From Burkholderiales bacterium (GTDB lineage Bacteria; Pseudomonadota; Gammaproteobacteria; Burkholderiales; Burkholderiaceae_C), in NCBI GenBank assembly GCA_016191995.1, contig JACPVA010000065.1:1-57750 (forward strand): 57,750 bases of DNA. The letters are read 5' to 3'. A model generated the notes under the pieces. It did not search any database. It was given only the letters and a program-made list of their open reading frames with translations, and was not told where the DNA came from. The first letter of the stretch is position 1; the number at the start of each line of letters is the position of its first letter. Both the position numbers and the translations under genes were made by a program. Of the stretch, positions 10,668 to 20,967 are shown piece by piece.

Positions 10668-10682
10668 TGGCACGTTCCTTGA
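10668..10682 (+). promoter_or_regulatory. Sigma-54-type promoter (-24/-12) before the nickel permease
   Basis: TGGCAC, five bases, then TTGA. Spacing and the -24 box fit the sigma-54 consensus (TGGCAC-N5-TTGC) exactly; only the last C of the -12 box is replaced by A. It lies 39 bp before the preferred ATG (10721). HoxA, encoded in the same locus, is a sigma-54 activator, which makes HoxA-dependent expression of the permease plausible. Confidence 0.5.
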
Positions 10683-10720
10683 ATGAAGATCCGCTGGTTC
10701 TTCCTGTGCCGGGGACGCCG

Positions 10721-11551
10721 ATGCACGACCTGCCCACCGACTGGACCGCGCTGGCGGCGCTGGTCTTCCTGCTCGGCCTGAAGCACGGCTTCGACGCCGA
10801 CCACCTGGCGACGATCGACGGCCTGACGCGGCTGAACGCGCGCGCGGCCGAGCGCGGCGCTCGCTGGGCGCGCTGGTGCGGCATGCTGTTCTCGCTCGGC
10901 CACGGCGCGGTCGTGCTGGCGATCGCCGCCGCCGTCGGGCTGGCCAGCGAGCGCTGGACGACGCCCGAGTGGCTGGACGCCACCGGCGCCTGGATCTCGA
11001 TCGGCTTCCTGGCGACGCTGGGCCTCGTCAACCTGCGCGCGGTGCTGACGGCCGCGCCGGGGCAGGTTGTGGCGCCGGTGGGGTTGAAGGGGCGCTTCTT
11101 CGGCCGCCTGACGCGGGCGCGGCATCCGGTTGCGGTGGCCGGCGTCGGCGCGCTGTTCGCGCTGTCGTTCGACACCGTCAGCCAGTCGGCGCTGTTCGCG
11201 CTCACCGCGACGCAGTTCGGCGGGCTGGCGCACGCGCTCGCGCTGGGCGCGCTGTTCGTCGCCGGGATGCTGGTCACCGACGGGCTGAACGGGCTGTGGA
11301 TCGCGCGCCTGATCGCGCGCGCGGACCAGATCGCGGCGCTGGCCTCGCGCATCATGGGGCTGGCGGTGGCCTCGGTCAGCCTGCTGGTCGCCGGGTTCGG
11401 GCTGGCGCGCATGGTCTCGCCCTGGGTCGATGCCTGGGGCGAGGGCAAGGAACTCGCCTTCGGCGCCGCGGTGGTGGCGGCGATCGCGCTGGCCTATGCC
11501 GTCGGGCGGCGCGTGGCGTTGCGCGCGCAGGCCGCGCCGGCGCGCGCCTGA
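10721..11551 (+). CDS. NiCoT-family nickel/cobalt permease (HoxN/NixA type)
   Basis: 276 residues and about eight membrane segments. The family signature HX4DH is present in LKHGFDADHLATID within the second part of segment 1/2, and LFSLGHGAVV and LFALSFDTVSQSAL match the other conserved NiCoT stretches. NiCoTs are proton-driven high-affinity Ni2+/Co2+ importers. The ATG at 10721 was preferred over 10667: the longer form adds a non-hydrophobic lead that overlaps a sigma-54-like promoter. Together with NikR it supplies nickel for the hydrogenases. About 200 bases before it (10462-10666) hold no gene. Confidence 0.9.
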   Translation: MHDLPTDWTALAALVFLLGLKHGFDADHLATIDGLTRLNARAAERGARWARWCGMLFSLGHGAVVLAIAAAVGLASERWTTPEWLDATGAWISIGFLATLGLVNLRAVLTAAPGQVVAPVGLKGRFFGRLTRARHPVAVAGVGALFALSFDTVSQSALFALTATQFGGLAHALALGALFVAGMLVTDGLNGLWIARLIARADQIAALASRIMGLAVASVSLLVAGFGLARMVSPWVDAWGEGKELAFGAAVVAAIALAYAVGRRVALRAQAAPARA

Positions 11552-11753
11552 GCCGGCCTGCGCGAACCCGAGCCCGCCTGAGCGCGGCGTCGCCGCGGCC
11601 GCTGACCCGGATGCGCGGACTCGCGGTGCGCAAGGGGCGTGGCGCCGGGGTCGCCGGGACGGCCCTGTCGTCGGCCGTCGGCGCACCCAGCCATCGGCTT
11701 GCGCAGCCCGCGACGCGCGCAGAATAGCCCCGACCGCTGCGCCGCCCCGCACC

Positions 11754-13154
11754 ATGCCCGCCACGCCTCGCCCTCGCCCTGCCGCCCGCCGCGCGCGCAC
11801 CGCGCCGCCGGCCGCCGGCGTGCTCGCCGACCCGGCGCTGCGCGCGCACAGCCAGCTCGACGGCGTCGACGACGCGACCTGGGTCGAGGTCATCCGCAAG
11901 ATGGACGAGGTCTATTCGCAGCTCGTCGCCGACGAGGTCGCGCTCGAGCAGAAGAACGCCGAGCTCGAGCAGTCGCAGCGCTTCGTCTACGGGCTGCTGG
12001 CGGCGATGAGCGACGTGCTCGTCGCCTGCGACGAGCACGGCCGCATCGAGCAGACCAACGCCGCGCTGTGCGAGCTCGTCGGGCGCGCCGACTGGGCGCT
12101 GGCCGGCACGCCGATGGCCGAGCTGCTGGCCGACGACGCCGCGGTGCAGCGGCTGCGCGCGACGCTGGCGGGGATCGGGCGCGGCGGCGCCAACGTCGAG
12201 CTCGAGCTGCGCGATGCCGCCGGCCAGCCGGTGCCGGTGGACCTCAACGTCACGCCGCGGCGCGACGCCCGCGGACGCTGCATCGGCCATGTCTTCGTCG
12301 GCCGGCCGCTGGGCGAGCTCAAGCGCGCCTACCACCAGCTGCGCGAGGCGCACGAGGCGCTCAAGCGCACCCAGCAGCAGCTGCTGCACTCGGAGAAGAT
12401 GGCTTCGCTCGGGCGCCTGGTGGCCGGGGTCGCGCACGAGCTGAACAACCCGATCAGCTTCGTGCTCGGCAACGTGCACGCGCTGCAGCGCTACTGCGTT
12501 CGGCTGCGCCGCTACCTCGACGCGCTGCACGGCGGCGCCGCCGCAGCCGAGCTGGCTGCGCTGCGCGCCGAGCTGCGCATCGACGCGATGACCGCCGACC
12601 TGCCCTCGCTGATGGAGGGCACGCTGGAGGGCGCGCAGCGCACCGCCGATATCGTGCAGGGGCTCAAGCGCTTCTCGGCCATCGACCGCGAGGAGCGCAC
12701 GCGCGTCGACCTGGCGGCGGTCGTCGAGCGCGCGGTGCACTGGGTCTGCAAGGGCACGGCGCCGGCGTTCAAGGTCCACTGGCAGCCGCCGCCCGGGCCG
12801 CTCGAGGTCAGCGGCAGCGCCGGGCAGCTGCTGCAGGTGCTGATGAACCTCGTGCAGAACGCCTACGACGCCGCCGCCGGCCGCCCGGGCGTCGTGCCGC
12901 AGCTGTGGATCGGCGCCGAGAAGGACGAGCGCAGCGTCCGTCTTCGCCTGCGCGACAACGGCCCGGGGATCCCGCCGGAGCAGCTCGGCCACATCTTCGA
13001 CCCGTTCTTCACGACCAAGGCGCCGGGCAAGGGCACCGGGCTGGGCTTGTCGATCAGCTACGGCATCGTCGAGCAGCACGGCGGCAGGCTCGACGCGGCC
13101 AACGCGCCCGAAGGCGGCGCCGAGTTCGTGCTCGAGCTGCCGCGGTCGGGCTGA
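11754..13154 (+). CDS. hoxJ: HoxJ, H2-sensing pathway histidine kinase (PAS-containing, soluble)
   Basis: 466 residues without membrane segments. Order: a flexible Pro/Arg/Ala lead, a PAS domain (about 75-190; [27 protein letters not shown]), a coiled coil, the HisKA box [18 protein letters not shown] with phospho-His at residue 228, and a HATPase domain with N box [10 protein letters not shown]1 DNGPGI and G2 [11 protein letters not shown]. The kinase partners with the HoxBC sensor and controls HoxA. In other Burkholderiales hoxJ directly follows hoxC; here four genes intervene. The gene is assigned from domain layout plus locus, so a generic PAS kinase is the alternative. Confidence 0.82.
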   Translation: MPATPRPRPAARRARTAPPAAGVLADPALRAHSQLDGVDDATWVEVIRKMDEVYSQLVADEVALEQKNAELEQSQRFVYGLLAAMSDVLVACDEHGRIEQTNAALCELVGRADWALAGTPMAELLADDAAVQRLRATLAGIGRGGANVELELRDAAGQPVPVDLNVTPRRDARGRCIGHVFVGRPLGELKRAYHQLREAHEALKRTQQQLLHSEKMASLGRLVAGVAHELNNPISFVLGNVHALQRYCVRLRRYLDALHGGAAAAELAALRAELRIDAMTADLPSLMEGTLEGAQRTADIVQGLKRFSAIDREERTRVDLAAVVERAVHWVCKGTAPAFKVHWQPPPGPLEVSGSAGQLLQVLMNLVQNAYDAAAGRPGVVPQLWIGAEKDERSVRLRLRDNGPGIPPEQLGHIFDPFFTTKAPGKGTGLGLSISYGIVEQHGGRLDAANAPEGGAEFVLELPRSG

Positions 13155-13297
13155 GCGACGTCTTCGGCTCCGGGCCCGCTTTCTTTCACGCTTCGATTGC
13201 TCAGCTGGCGGCACAATCTGACGCGCTGCCCGGGCGACGCGCTTCCCGGGCCGACCGCCCGCTTAGCGCGCCAACCGGTCCGACGAGAACGACGGCC

Positions 13298-13624
13298 ATG
13301 CCCGCGACGCAAAGCCTGGACTTGCCCAATCTGGAGGACCCGGCCGTGGCGCTGATCTGCGCGGCGCGTGGCATCCGCCGGCTCGCCCTGTTCGGTTCGC
13401 GTCTGAAGGGCACGAACCGGCCGGACAGCGATATCGACCTGCTGGTCGAGTTCGAGCCCGGGCGGGTGCCGGGGCTTCTGGCGCTGAGCGCGATCGAGAT
13501 CGAGCTCGCGGAGGTGCTGGGTCGGAAGGTGGACCTGCGTACCGCGCAAGATCTCAGCCGGCACTTCCGCGACGAGGTGCTGCGCAGCGCGCGGACGATC
13601 TATGCGGTCGGACATGCAGCCTGA
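13298..13624 (+). CDS. mntA: MntA-type nucleotidyltransferase antitoxin
   Basis: 108 residues. The minimal nucleotidyltransferase motif GSX10DXD is intact (LFGSRLKGTNRPDSDIDLLVEF), so the adenylylating activity should be preserved. It ends in a helical tail that overlaps the start of the hepT-like gene by 11 bp. In characterised type VII systems MntA adds AMP groups to HepT near its active site and so silences the toxin. The pair sits between the hydrogenase-sensor locus and the glycerol genes, with its own short 5' gap. Confidence 0.85.
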   Translation: MPATQSLDLPNLEDPAVALICAARGIRRLALFGSRLKGTNRPDSDIDLLVEFEPGRVPGLLALSAIEIELAEVLGRKVDLRTAQDLSRHFRDEVLRSARTIYAVGHAA

Positions 13625-13952
13625 CGATCGCGTCCGCTTGCTGCACATGGTGGAGGCCGCCGAGACGGCGGCGGCGTTCGTCGCCGGCCGTGCGCGGGCG
13701 GACCTCGACACCGATCGCATGCTGCTGTTCGCCGTCGTTCGAGCCATCGAGGTGGTCGGCGAGGCGGCGAACCATGTCTCGCCCGCGTGCCGCGCCTTGC
13801 TGCCGGGGCTGCCTTGGCTGGCGATCGTCGGCATGCGCCATCGCATCGTGCATGCCTACTTCCAGATCGACGCTGACACGGTCTGGAAGACGGCGACCGA
13901 GGAACTGCCCGCCTTGCGCAGCGCGGTGCAGGCTGCGCTCGACGCGCGCTGA
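13614..13952 (+). CDS. hepT: HepT-type HEPN ribonuclease toxin
   Basis: 112 residues, all helical. It carries the HEPN catalytic motif R-X4-H followed by the AMP-accepting Tyr (GMRHRIVHAYFQID). EVVGEAANHVSP is the usual central helix of the family. ATG codons at 13602 and 13614 are both possible; both overlap the mntA end, consistent with coupled expression of a type VII toxin-antitoxin pair. Both partners look intact, unlike the MNT/HepT relics near 40-41.8 kb. Confidence 0.85.
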   Translation: MQPDDRVRLLHMVEAAETAAAFVAGRARADLDTDRMLLFAVVRAIEVVGEAANHVSPACRALLPGLPWLAIVGMRHRIVHAYFQIDADTVWKTATEELPALRSAVQAALDAR

Positions 13953-13995
13953 CGGCTTCGCGCTGGCGCCGCGGCGTGGCACGCTTCGCGTTGCG

Positions 13996-15495
13996 TCAGG
14001 GTGCGACGACCTGCCGCACCGCGCGCTCCCACGCTGCCATGCGCGTGGCCGCCTCGTCGCGCGACATCGCCGGATCGAAGCGGCGTTCGGCGCGCCACAT
14101 CGACGCGATCTCGTCGCGGTCGCTCCACACGCCGACCGCCAGCCCCGCCAGGTAGGCCGCGCCGAGCGCGGTCGTCTCGACGACCTCGGGCCGCACGACC
14201 GGCACCCCGAGCAGGTCGGCCTGGAACTGCATCAGCGCATCGTTGACGCTGGCACCGCCGTCGACGCGCAGCTCGGCCAGCGCCGGCGCGCCCATCGCCT
14301 GCGCGTCGGCCTGCATCGCCTGCAGCAGCGCCGCGCTCTGGTAGGCGATGGCCTCGACCGCGGCGCGCGCGATGTGCGCGCGCGTGCTGCCGCGCGTCAG
14401 CCCCAGGATCGCGCCGCGCGCGTCGGCGCGCCAGTACGGCGCGCCCAGCCCGGTGAAGGCGGGCACGACGACGACGCCGCCGCTGTCGGCGACGCTGGCG
14501 GCCAGCGCCTCGACCTCGCGGCTCTCGCGGATCAGGCCCAGGCCGTCGCGCAGCCACTGCACGACCGCGCCGGCGACGAAGACGCTGCCCTCGAGCGCGA
14601 ACTCGGCCGCATGCCCGGTCTGCGCCGCGCTGGTCGCGACCAGCCCGTGCGCCGACGGCTTGAAGCGCGCCCCCGCGTGCATCAGCATGAAGCAGCCGGT
14701 GCCGTAGGTATTCTTGGCCATCCCGGGACGCAGGCAGGCCTGGCCGAACAATGCCGCCTGCTGGTCGCCGGCGATGCCGGCGATCGGGATCGGCGCGCCG
14801 AACCACTCGGGGTCGGTCGCGCCGTAGACATGGCTCGACGGGTGGACCTGCGGCAGCACGCTGTCGGGAACGTGCAGCAGCGCCAGCAGCTCGTGGTCCC
14901 AGGCGTTGCGGCGGATGTCGAGCAGCATCGTGCGCGAGGCGTTGGAGACATCGGTGGCGTGCACGCGGCCACCGGTCAGCTTCCACAGCAGCCAGCTGTC
15001 GACGGTGCCGAAGGCCAGCCGCCCCTGCGCCGCGGCCAGGTGCGCGCCGTCGACATGGTCGAGCAGCCAGCGCAGCTTGGTGCCGGAGAAATACGGGTCG
15101 ATCACCAGCCCGGTGGCCTCGCGCACGCGCTCGGCGACACCCGGCTGCTCGCGCAGCCGCGCGCACAGCGGCTCGGTGCGCCGGTCCTGCCAGACGATCG
15201 CGCGGTGCAGCGCGCGGCCGCTCGTGCGGTCCCAGACCAGCGTCGTCTCGCGCTGGTTGGTGATGCCGATCGCGGCGAGGTCGGCGGCCTGCAGCCCGGC
15301 GCGCTGCAAGGCCTCGCGCGCGACCGCGAGCTGCGTGCCCCAGATCTCCTCCGGGTCGTGCTCGACCCAGCCCGGCTGCGGGAAGTGCTGCGCGAACTCG
15401 CGCTGCGCCGCAGCGACGGGGTGCCCGCCGGCATCGAAGACGATCGCGCGCGAGCTGGACGTACCCTGGTCGAGGGCGAGGATGTGGCCGGTCAT
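13996..15495 (-). CDS. glpK: Glycerol kinase
   Basis: 499 residues, the normal length. Motifs: the N-terminal phosphate loop [16 protein letters not shown], the glycerol-site stretches NQRETT and [21 protein letters not shown], and the C-terminal ATP-binding [20 protein letters not shown]. It makes sn-glycerol 3-phosphate from glycerol and ATP in the cytoplasm. The start overlaps the glpR stop by 4 bp, so glpR and glpK form one leftward operon divergent from glpD. Confidence 0.97.
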   Translation of the reverse strand: MTGHILALDQGTSSSRAIVFDAGGHPVAAAQREFAQHFPQPGWVEHDPEEIWGTQLAVAREALQRAGLQAADLAAIGITNQRETTLVWDRTSGRALHRAIVWQDRRTEPLCARLREQPGVAERVREATGLVIDPYFSGTKLRWLLDHVDGAHLAAAQGRLAFGTVDSWLLWKLTGGRVHATDVSNASRTMLLDIRRNAWDHELLALLHVPDSVLPQVHPSSHVYGATDPEWFGAPIPIAGIAGDQQAALFGQACLRPGMAKNTYGTGCFMLMHAGARFKPSAHGLVATSAAQTGHAAEFALEGSVFVAGAVVQWLRDGLGLIRESREVEALAASVADSGGVVVVPAFTGLGAPYWRADARGAILGLTRGSTRAHIARAAVEAIAYQSAALLQAMQADAQAMGAPALAELRVDGGASVNDALMQFQADLLGVPVVRPEVVETTALGAAYLAGLAVGVWSDRDEIASMWRAERRFDPAMSRDEAATRMAAWERAVRQVVAP

Positions 15496-16313
15496 GGTCC
15501 CCTCCGGGTCGTGCGGGCGGCCTGCGCGCGCGCCGGCGCGGCGACGACGCATTCGACGCCGGCGTCGTCGAGCAGTGCGCGAAACGGCGCCGGCGGCGCT
15601 TCGTCGGTGAACAGCAGGTCGATCTGCGACAGCATCGCCAGCTCGACCATCGCGGGGCGCCCGAACTTGCTGTGGTCGGCGACCAGCCAGACCTGGCGCG
15701 AGCGCTCGATGATCGTGCGGGCCACGCGCACCTCGCGGTAGTCGAAGTCGCGCAGGCTGCCGTCGTCCTCGATGCCCGACACGCCGATCAGGCCGATGTC
15801 GACGCGGAACTGGCGCATGAAGTCGACCGTCGCCTCGCCGACGATGCCGCCGTCGCGCGCGCGGACGACGCCGCCGGCGACGATCACCTCGTGGTCGGTG
15901 CCCTGCGACAGCGTCAGCGCGACATGCAGGTTGTTCGTGATCACGCGCAGCGACCTCCGCGCGGTCAGGGCCTGGGCGACGGCCTCGGTCGTGGTGCCGA
16001 TGTTGACGATCAGCGAGCTGCCGTCCGGCACGCGCGCCGCCACTGCCTGCGCGATCCGCCGCTTGGCGTCGGCATTCATGCGCTGGCGCTCGCGGTAGGC
16101 GATGTTCTCGGTCGTCGACCCCGGCAGGCGCGCGCCGCCGTGGTAGCGCGCCAGCGTGCCCGCCTCGGCGAGCAGCTTGACGTCGCGGCGCATCGTCTGC
16201 AGCGTCACCCCGAAGCGTTCGGCCAGCGCCTCCACGGTCAGCGCGCCTTGCTCGCGCACGGTCTCGACGATCGCGGTCTGGCGCGGGTTGGGGGCGAATC
16301 GGCCGGCGGGCAT
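15492..16313 (-). CDS. glpR: GlpR, DeoR-family repressor of glycerol genes
   Basis: 273 residues. The N-terminal DeoR helix-turn-helix is at about 12-65 ([25 protein letters not shown]), followed by the sugar-phosphate-sensing DeoRC domain with [28 protein letters not shown] and VADHSKFGR. Family members are released from DNA by glycerol 3-phosphate. It is first in the leftward glpR-glpK operon and divergent from glpD over a 128-bp gap, which is where its operator is expected. Confidence 0.93.
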   Translation of the reverse strand: MPAGRFAPNPRQTAIVETVREQGALTVEALAERFGVTLQTMRRDVKLLAEAGTLARYHGGARLPGSTTENIAYRERQRMNADAKRRIAQAVAARVPDGSSLIVNIGTTTEAVAQALTARRSLRVITNNLHVALTLSQGTDHEVIVAGGVVRARDGGIVGEATVDFMRQFRVDIGLIGVSGIEDDGSLRDFDYREVRVARTIIERSRQVWLVADHSKFGRPAMVELAMLSQIDLLFTDEAPPAPFRALLDDAGVECVVAAPARAQAARTTRRGP

Positions 16314-16386
16314 GGCAGCGACGGGGGCGGGCGCAGGGCCCGAGCGTAGTGCATCGGCGCGGGTGCCGCGTCGGGGAACGCCGGGC

Positions 16387-16415
16387 TTGTGCCGCCACGC
16401 CAGATACGCTAAAAA
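16387..16415 (+). promoter_or_regulatory. Candidate glpD promoter
   Basis: TTGTGC at 16387-16392, a 17-base spacer, and TAAAAA at 16410-16415. The fit to sigma-70 boxes is moderate, but the stretch is strikingly A-rich for this genome. It would give a leader of only about 20 bases before the TTG start of glpD. CTTGCAAAACGAA at 16441-16453, repeated with one base less in the opposite orientation at 18004-18015, may be part of a GlpR operator. Confidence 0.4.
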
Positions 16416-16441
16416 CCGAACCCAAACAGTGAAATCACGTC

Positions 16442-18034
16442 TTGCAAAACGAACACGAACGCGCCGAAAGCGTCGGCGAGGGGCGGGTCTGGGACGCGGT
16501 CGTCGTCGGCGGCGGCATCAACGGCGCCGGCATCGCGCGCGACCTCGCCGGGCGCGGCTTGGCGGTGCTGCTGGTCGAGCAGGACGACCTGGCCTCGCAT
16601 ACCTCGTCGGCGTCGACCAAGCTCGTGCACGGCGGGTTGCGCTACCTCGAGCACTACGAGTTCGCGCTCGTGCGCAAGGCGCTCGCCGAGCGCGAGCTGC
16701 TGATGCGGGCGGCGCCACACCTGATCTGGCCGCTCGACTTCGTGATGCCGCACGCGCCGACGATGCGCCCGGCGTGGATGATCCGTGCCGGGCTGTTCCT
16801 GTACGACCACCTGGCGCGCCGGCGCTGGCTGCCGGCGTCGCGCGCACTGGACCTGCGCCGGCACGAGGCCGGGCGTGCGCTGCAGCCGCGCTACGCGCGC
16901 GGCTACGCCTACGCCGATGCCTGGGCCGACGACGCCCGGCTGGTGGTGGCCAATGCGATCGGCGCCGCGGCCGCCGGTGCCGGCGTGCTGACGCGAACGC
17001 GCTGCGTACGGGTGCGCCGGGATGGCGCGCAATGGCGTGTGCGGCTGGCGCCCGCGGCCGGCGGCGCCGAGCGCGAGCTCCGGGCGCGCGCGCTGGTCAA
17101 CGCCGCCGGGCCCTGGGCCGCGCGCTTCCTGGCCGACGCCGCCGGTGCGCGCGACGGCCGCGGGCTGCGCCTGATCAAGGGCAGCCATATCGTCGTGCGG
17201 CGGCGCTTCGGCCACCCGATGGCCTATATCCTGCAATGCCCGGACGGGCGCATCGTGTTCGCGATCCCGTACGAGGGCGAGTTCACGCTGATCGGGACCA
17301 CCGACGTCGAGTATCACGGCCCGATCGGCGAGGCCTCGATCGACGAGGCCGAGCTGCGCTACCTGTGCGACCGCGTCAACGACTACCTCGCGCAGCCGGT
17401 GTCGCCGGCCGATGTCGTATGGGCGTTTGCCGGCGTGCGCCCGCTGCTGGAGGGCGACAGCAGCGACCCGTCGGCGCTGACGCGCGACTACGCGCTCGAG
17501 CTCGACACCGCGGGCGGCGCGCCGCTGCTCAATGTCTGGGGTGGCAAGCTGACGACCTACCGCCGGCTCGCCGAGGAGGCAGCCGACCTGCTGGCCCCGC
17601 GCCTGGGCGCGCGCCGCGGCGCCTGGACCGCGGGTGTGCCGCTGCCCGGCGGCGACCTCGCGCGCTGGCTCGGCCGGCCGGCGCGCCATCCAGACCAGGA
17701 CTTCGAGGACTTCGTCGGCGTGCTCGCGGCGCGCCACCCGCAGGTCGCGCCGTCGCTCGTGCGGCGGCTCGCGCGCGCCTACGGCAGCACCGCGGCCGAC
17801 CTGCTCGCCGCGCCGCTGGGCGCGGCGGTCGCACCGGGCGTGCACGAGGCCGAGCTCGCGCACCTGCGCGCGTGCGAGTGGGCGCTCGCCGGCGACGACG
17901 TGCTGTGGCGGCGCAGCAAGCTCGGGCTGCACCTGTCCCGCGGCGAGGCGCAGGCGGTGCACGACTGGATGGCGCGCGAGGCGCCGGCCGGGGTTCCTTT
18001 GGATTCGTTTGCAAGTTCGGATTTGCGCGATTGA
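16442..18034 (+). CDS. glpD: Aerobic glycerol-3-phosphate dehydrogenase
   Basis: 530 residues. The FAD-binding Rossmann motif near the N-terminus reads WDAVVVGGGINGAGIARDLA and is followed by LLVEQDDLASHTSSASTKLVHGGLRYLE, typical of GlpD. GTTDVEYHG and FAGVRPLL are conserved substrate-domain stretches, and a C-terminal helical cap domain follows. It oxidises glycerol 3-phosphate to dihydroxyacetone phosphate at the inner face of the membrane and feeds ubiquinone. The only available start is TTG at 16442: an in-frame TGA lies at 16430 and there is no ATG or GTG between it and the FAD motif. No clear ribosome site precedes it. Confidence 0.95.
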   Translation: MQNEHERAESVGEGRVWDAVVVGGGINGAGIARDLAGRGLAVLLVEQDDLASHTSSASTKLVHGGLRYLEHYEFALVRKALAERELLMRAAPHLIWPLDFVMPHAPTMRPAWMIRAGLFLYDHLARRRWLPASRALDLRRHEAGRALQPRYARGYAYADAWADDARLVVANAIGAAAAGAGVLTRTRCVRVRRDGAQWRVRLAPAAGGAERELRARALVNAAGPWAARFLADAAGARDGRGLRLIKGSHIVVRRRFGHPMAYILQCPDGRIVFAIPYEGEFTLIGTTDVEYHGPIGEASIDEAELRYLCDRVNDYLAQPVSPADVVWAFAGVRPLLEGDSSDPSALTRDYALELDTAGGAPLLNVWGGKLTTYRRLAEEAADLLAPRLGARRGAWTAGVPLPGGDLARWLGRPARHPDQDFEDFVGVLAARHPQVAPSLVRRLARAYGSTAADLLAAPLGAAVAPGVHEAELAHLRACEWALAGDDVLWRRSKLGLHLSRGEAQAVHDWMAREAPAGVPLDSFASSDLRD

Positions 18035-18059
18035 CACCGAATCACGTTCTCTCTAGAGT
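18031..18059 (+). promoter_or_regulatory. Sigma-70 promoter of the glpVSTPQ transporter operon
   Basis: Perfect TTGACA at 18031-18036, a 17-base spacer, and TAGAGT at 18054-18059. The -35 box overlaps the glpD stop codon. A GAGGAG ribosome site at 18106-18111 then leads into glpV at 18120. TTCGTTTGCAAG at 18004-18015, just upstream, resembles the sequence at the glpD start and may be a shared GlpR site. Confidence 0.65.
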
Positions 18060-18119
18060 GGCCTGGGCCACCGTCCCACCGCCCGCGAGGGCCTACCGCA
18101 CAAGCGAGGAGACAGCACG

Positions 18120-19868
<1,749 letters not shown>

Positions 19869-19878
19869 CCGTCGCGTC

Positions 19879-20967
19879 GTGACGCTGGCGCTGGAAGCGG
19901 TCTCGCTGCGGGTCGACGGCCAGACCCAGATCCACCCGACGGCGCTCGCGCTCGCCGAGCGGGGTTTCAACACCCTGCTCGGCGAGACCCTGGCCGGCAA
20001 GACGACGCTGCTGCGGCTGATGGCCGGGCTGGTGCCGCCGAGCTCGGGGCGGCTGACGATGCGCGGGCGCGACGTCACCGGGGTGGCGGTGCAGAAGCGC
20101 CGCGTCTCGATGGTCTACCAGCAGTTCATCAACTACCCGAACCTCGACGTGTTCGAGAACATCGCGTCGCCGCTGCGCGTGCAGCGCCTGCCGCAGGGCG
20201 AGGTGCGGCGCCGCGTCGGCGAGATCGCCGAGCTGCTGCAGCTGTCGGCGCTGCTCGACCGCCGGCCGGCGGAGCTGTCCGGCGGGCAGCAGCAGCGTGC
20301 GGCGCTGGCGCGCGCGCTGGTCAAGGACAGCGAGCTGGTGCTGCTCGACGAGCCGCTGGCCAACCTCGACTACAAGCTGCGCGAGGCGCTGCGCGACGAG
20401 CTGCCGCGGCTGTTCGCCGACCGCGGATGCCTGGTCGTCTACGCGACCACCGAGCCGTCGGAGGCGCTGCTGCTCGGCGGCCATGTCGCCACGCTGCACG
20501 AGGGCCGGGTCACGCAGTTCGGCCCCGCGGCCGCGGTCTACCGCGCGCCGGCGGACCTGGTGACGGCGCGCGTCTTCTCCGACCCGCCGATCAACGTCGT
20601 CCCGGCACGGCTGCGCGGCGGCCGCGTCGAGCTCGGCGACGGCACCGGCTGGCCGGCGCCGGCGGCGCTGGCGGCCGCCGACGGGCCGATCCAGCTCGCG
20701 CTGCGGCCGCACCACGTGCGCGCGGTGCACGGCCGCGGCGCCGCGCGCGACACGACCGGCGACGCCGCCGTGCGCGTGCGCGGCCGGGTGCAGATCTCCG
20801 AGATCAACGGCTCCGAGAGCGTCGTGCACTTCGAGCTCGGCGGCGCGACCTGGGTCTCGCTGATGCACGGCGTGCAGGAGTACCCGGTCGGCGAGGTGGC
20901 GGCGTTCGAGCTCGACGTCGCGCAGGCGCTGCACTTCTCGCCCGCCGGCCAGCGTCTGCAGGGCTGA
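19879..20967 (+). CDS. glpS: GlpS, ATPase subunit of the glycerol ABC transporter
   Basis: 362 residues, GTG start at 19879, 10 bp after glpV. The ABC ATPase has a signature LSGGQQQR and Walker B LVLLDEPLANLDY. The Walker A is written GETLAGKTTL instead of the common GxSGxGKST, and the H-loop His is replaced (VVYATTEPSEAL), as in other GlpS proteins. A C-terminal TOBE-like regulatory region (about 235-362) follows. The stop overlaps the glpT start by one base (TGATG). Confidence 0.88.
   Translation: MTLALEAVSLRVDGQTQIHPTALALAERGFNTLLGETLAGKTTLLRLMAGLVPPSSGRLTMRGRDVTGVAVQKRRVSMVYQQFINYPNLDVFENIASPLRVQRLPQGEVRRRVGEIAELLQLSALLDRRPAELSGGQQQRAALARALVKDSELVLLDEPLANLDYKLREALRDELPRLFADRGCLVVYATTEPSEALLLGGHVATLHEGRVTQFGPAAAVYRAPADLVTARVFSDPPINVVPARLRGGRVELGDGTGWPAPAALAAADGPIQLALRPHHVRAVHGRGAARDTTGDAAVRVRGRVQISEINGSESVVHFELGGATWVSLMHGVQEYPVGEVAAFELDVAQALHFSPAGQRLQG

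Noticed and set aside
8308..11448. 1046-residue open frame on the minus strand opposite nikR to the nickel permease
   Set aside because: Antisense shadow of several well-supported genes; the translation is repetitive and motif-free.
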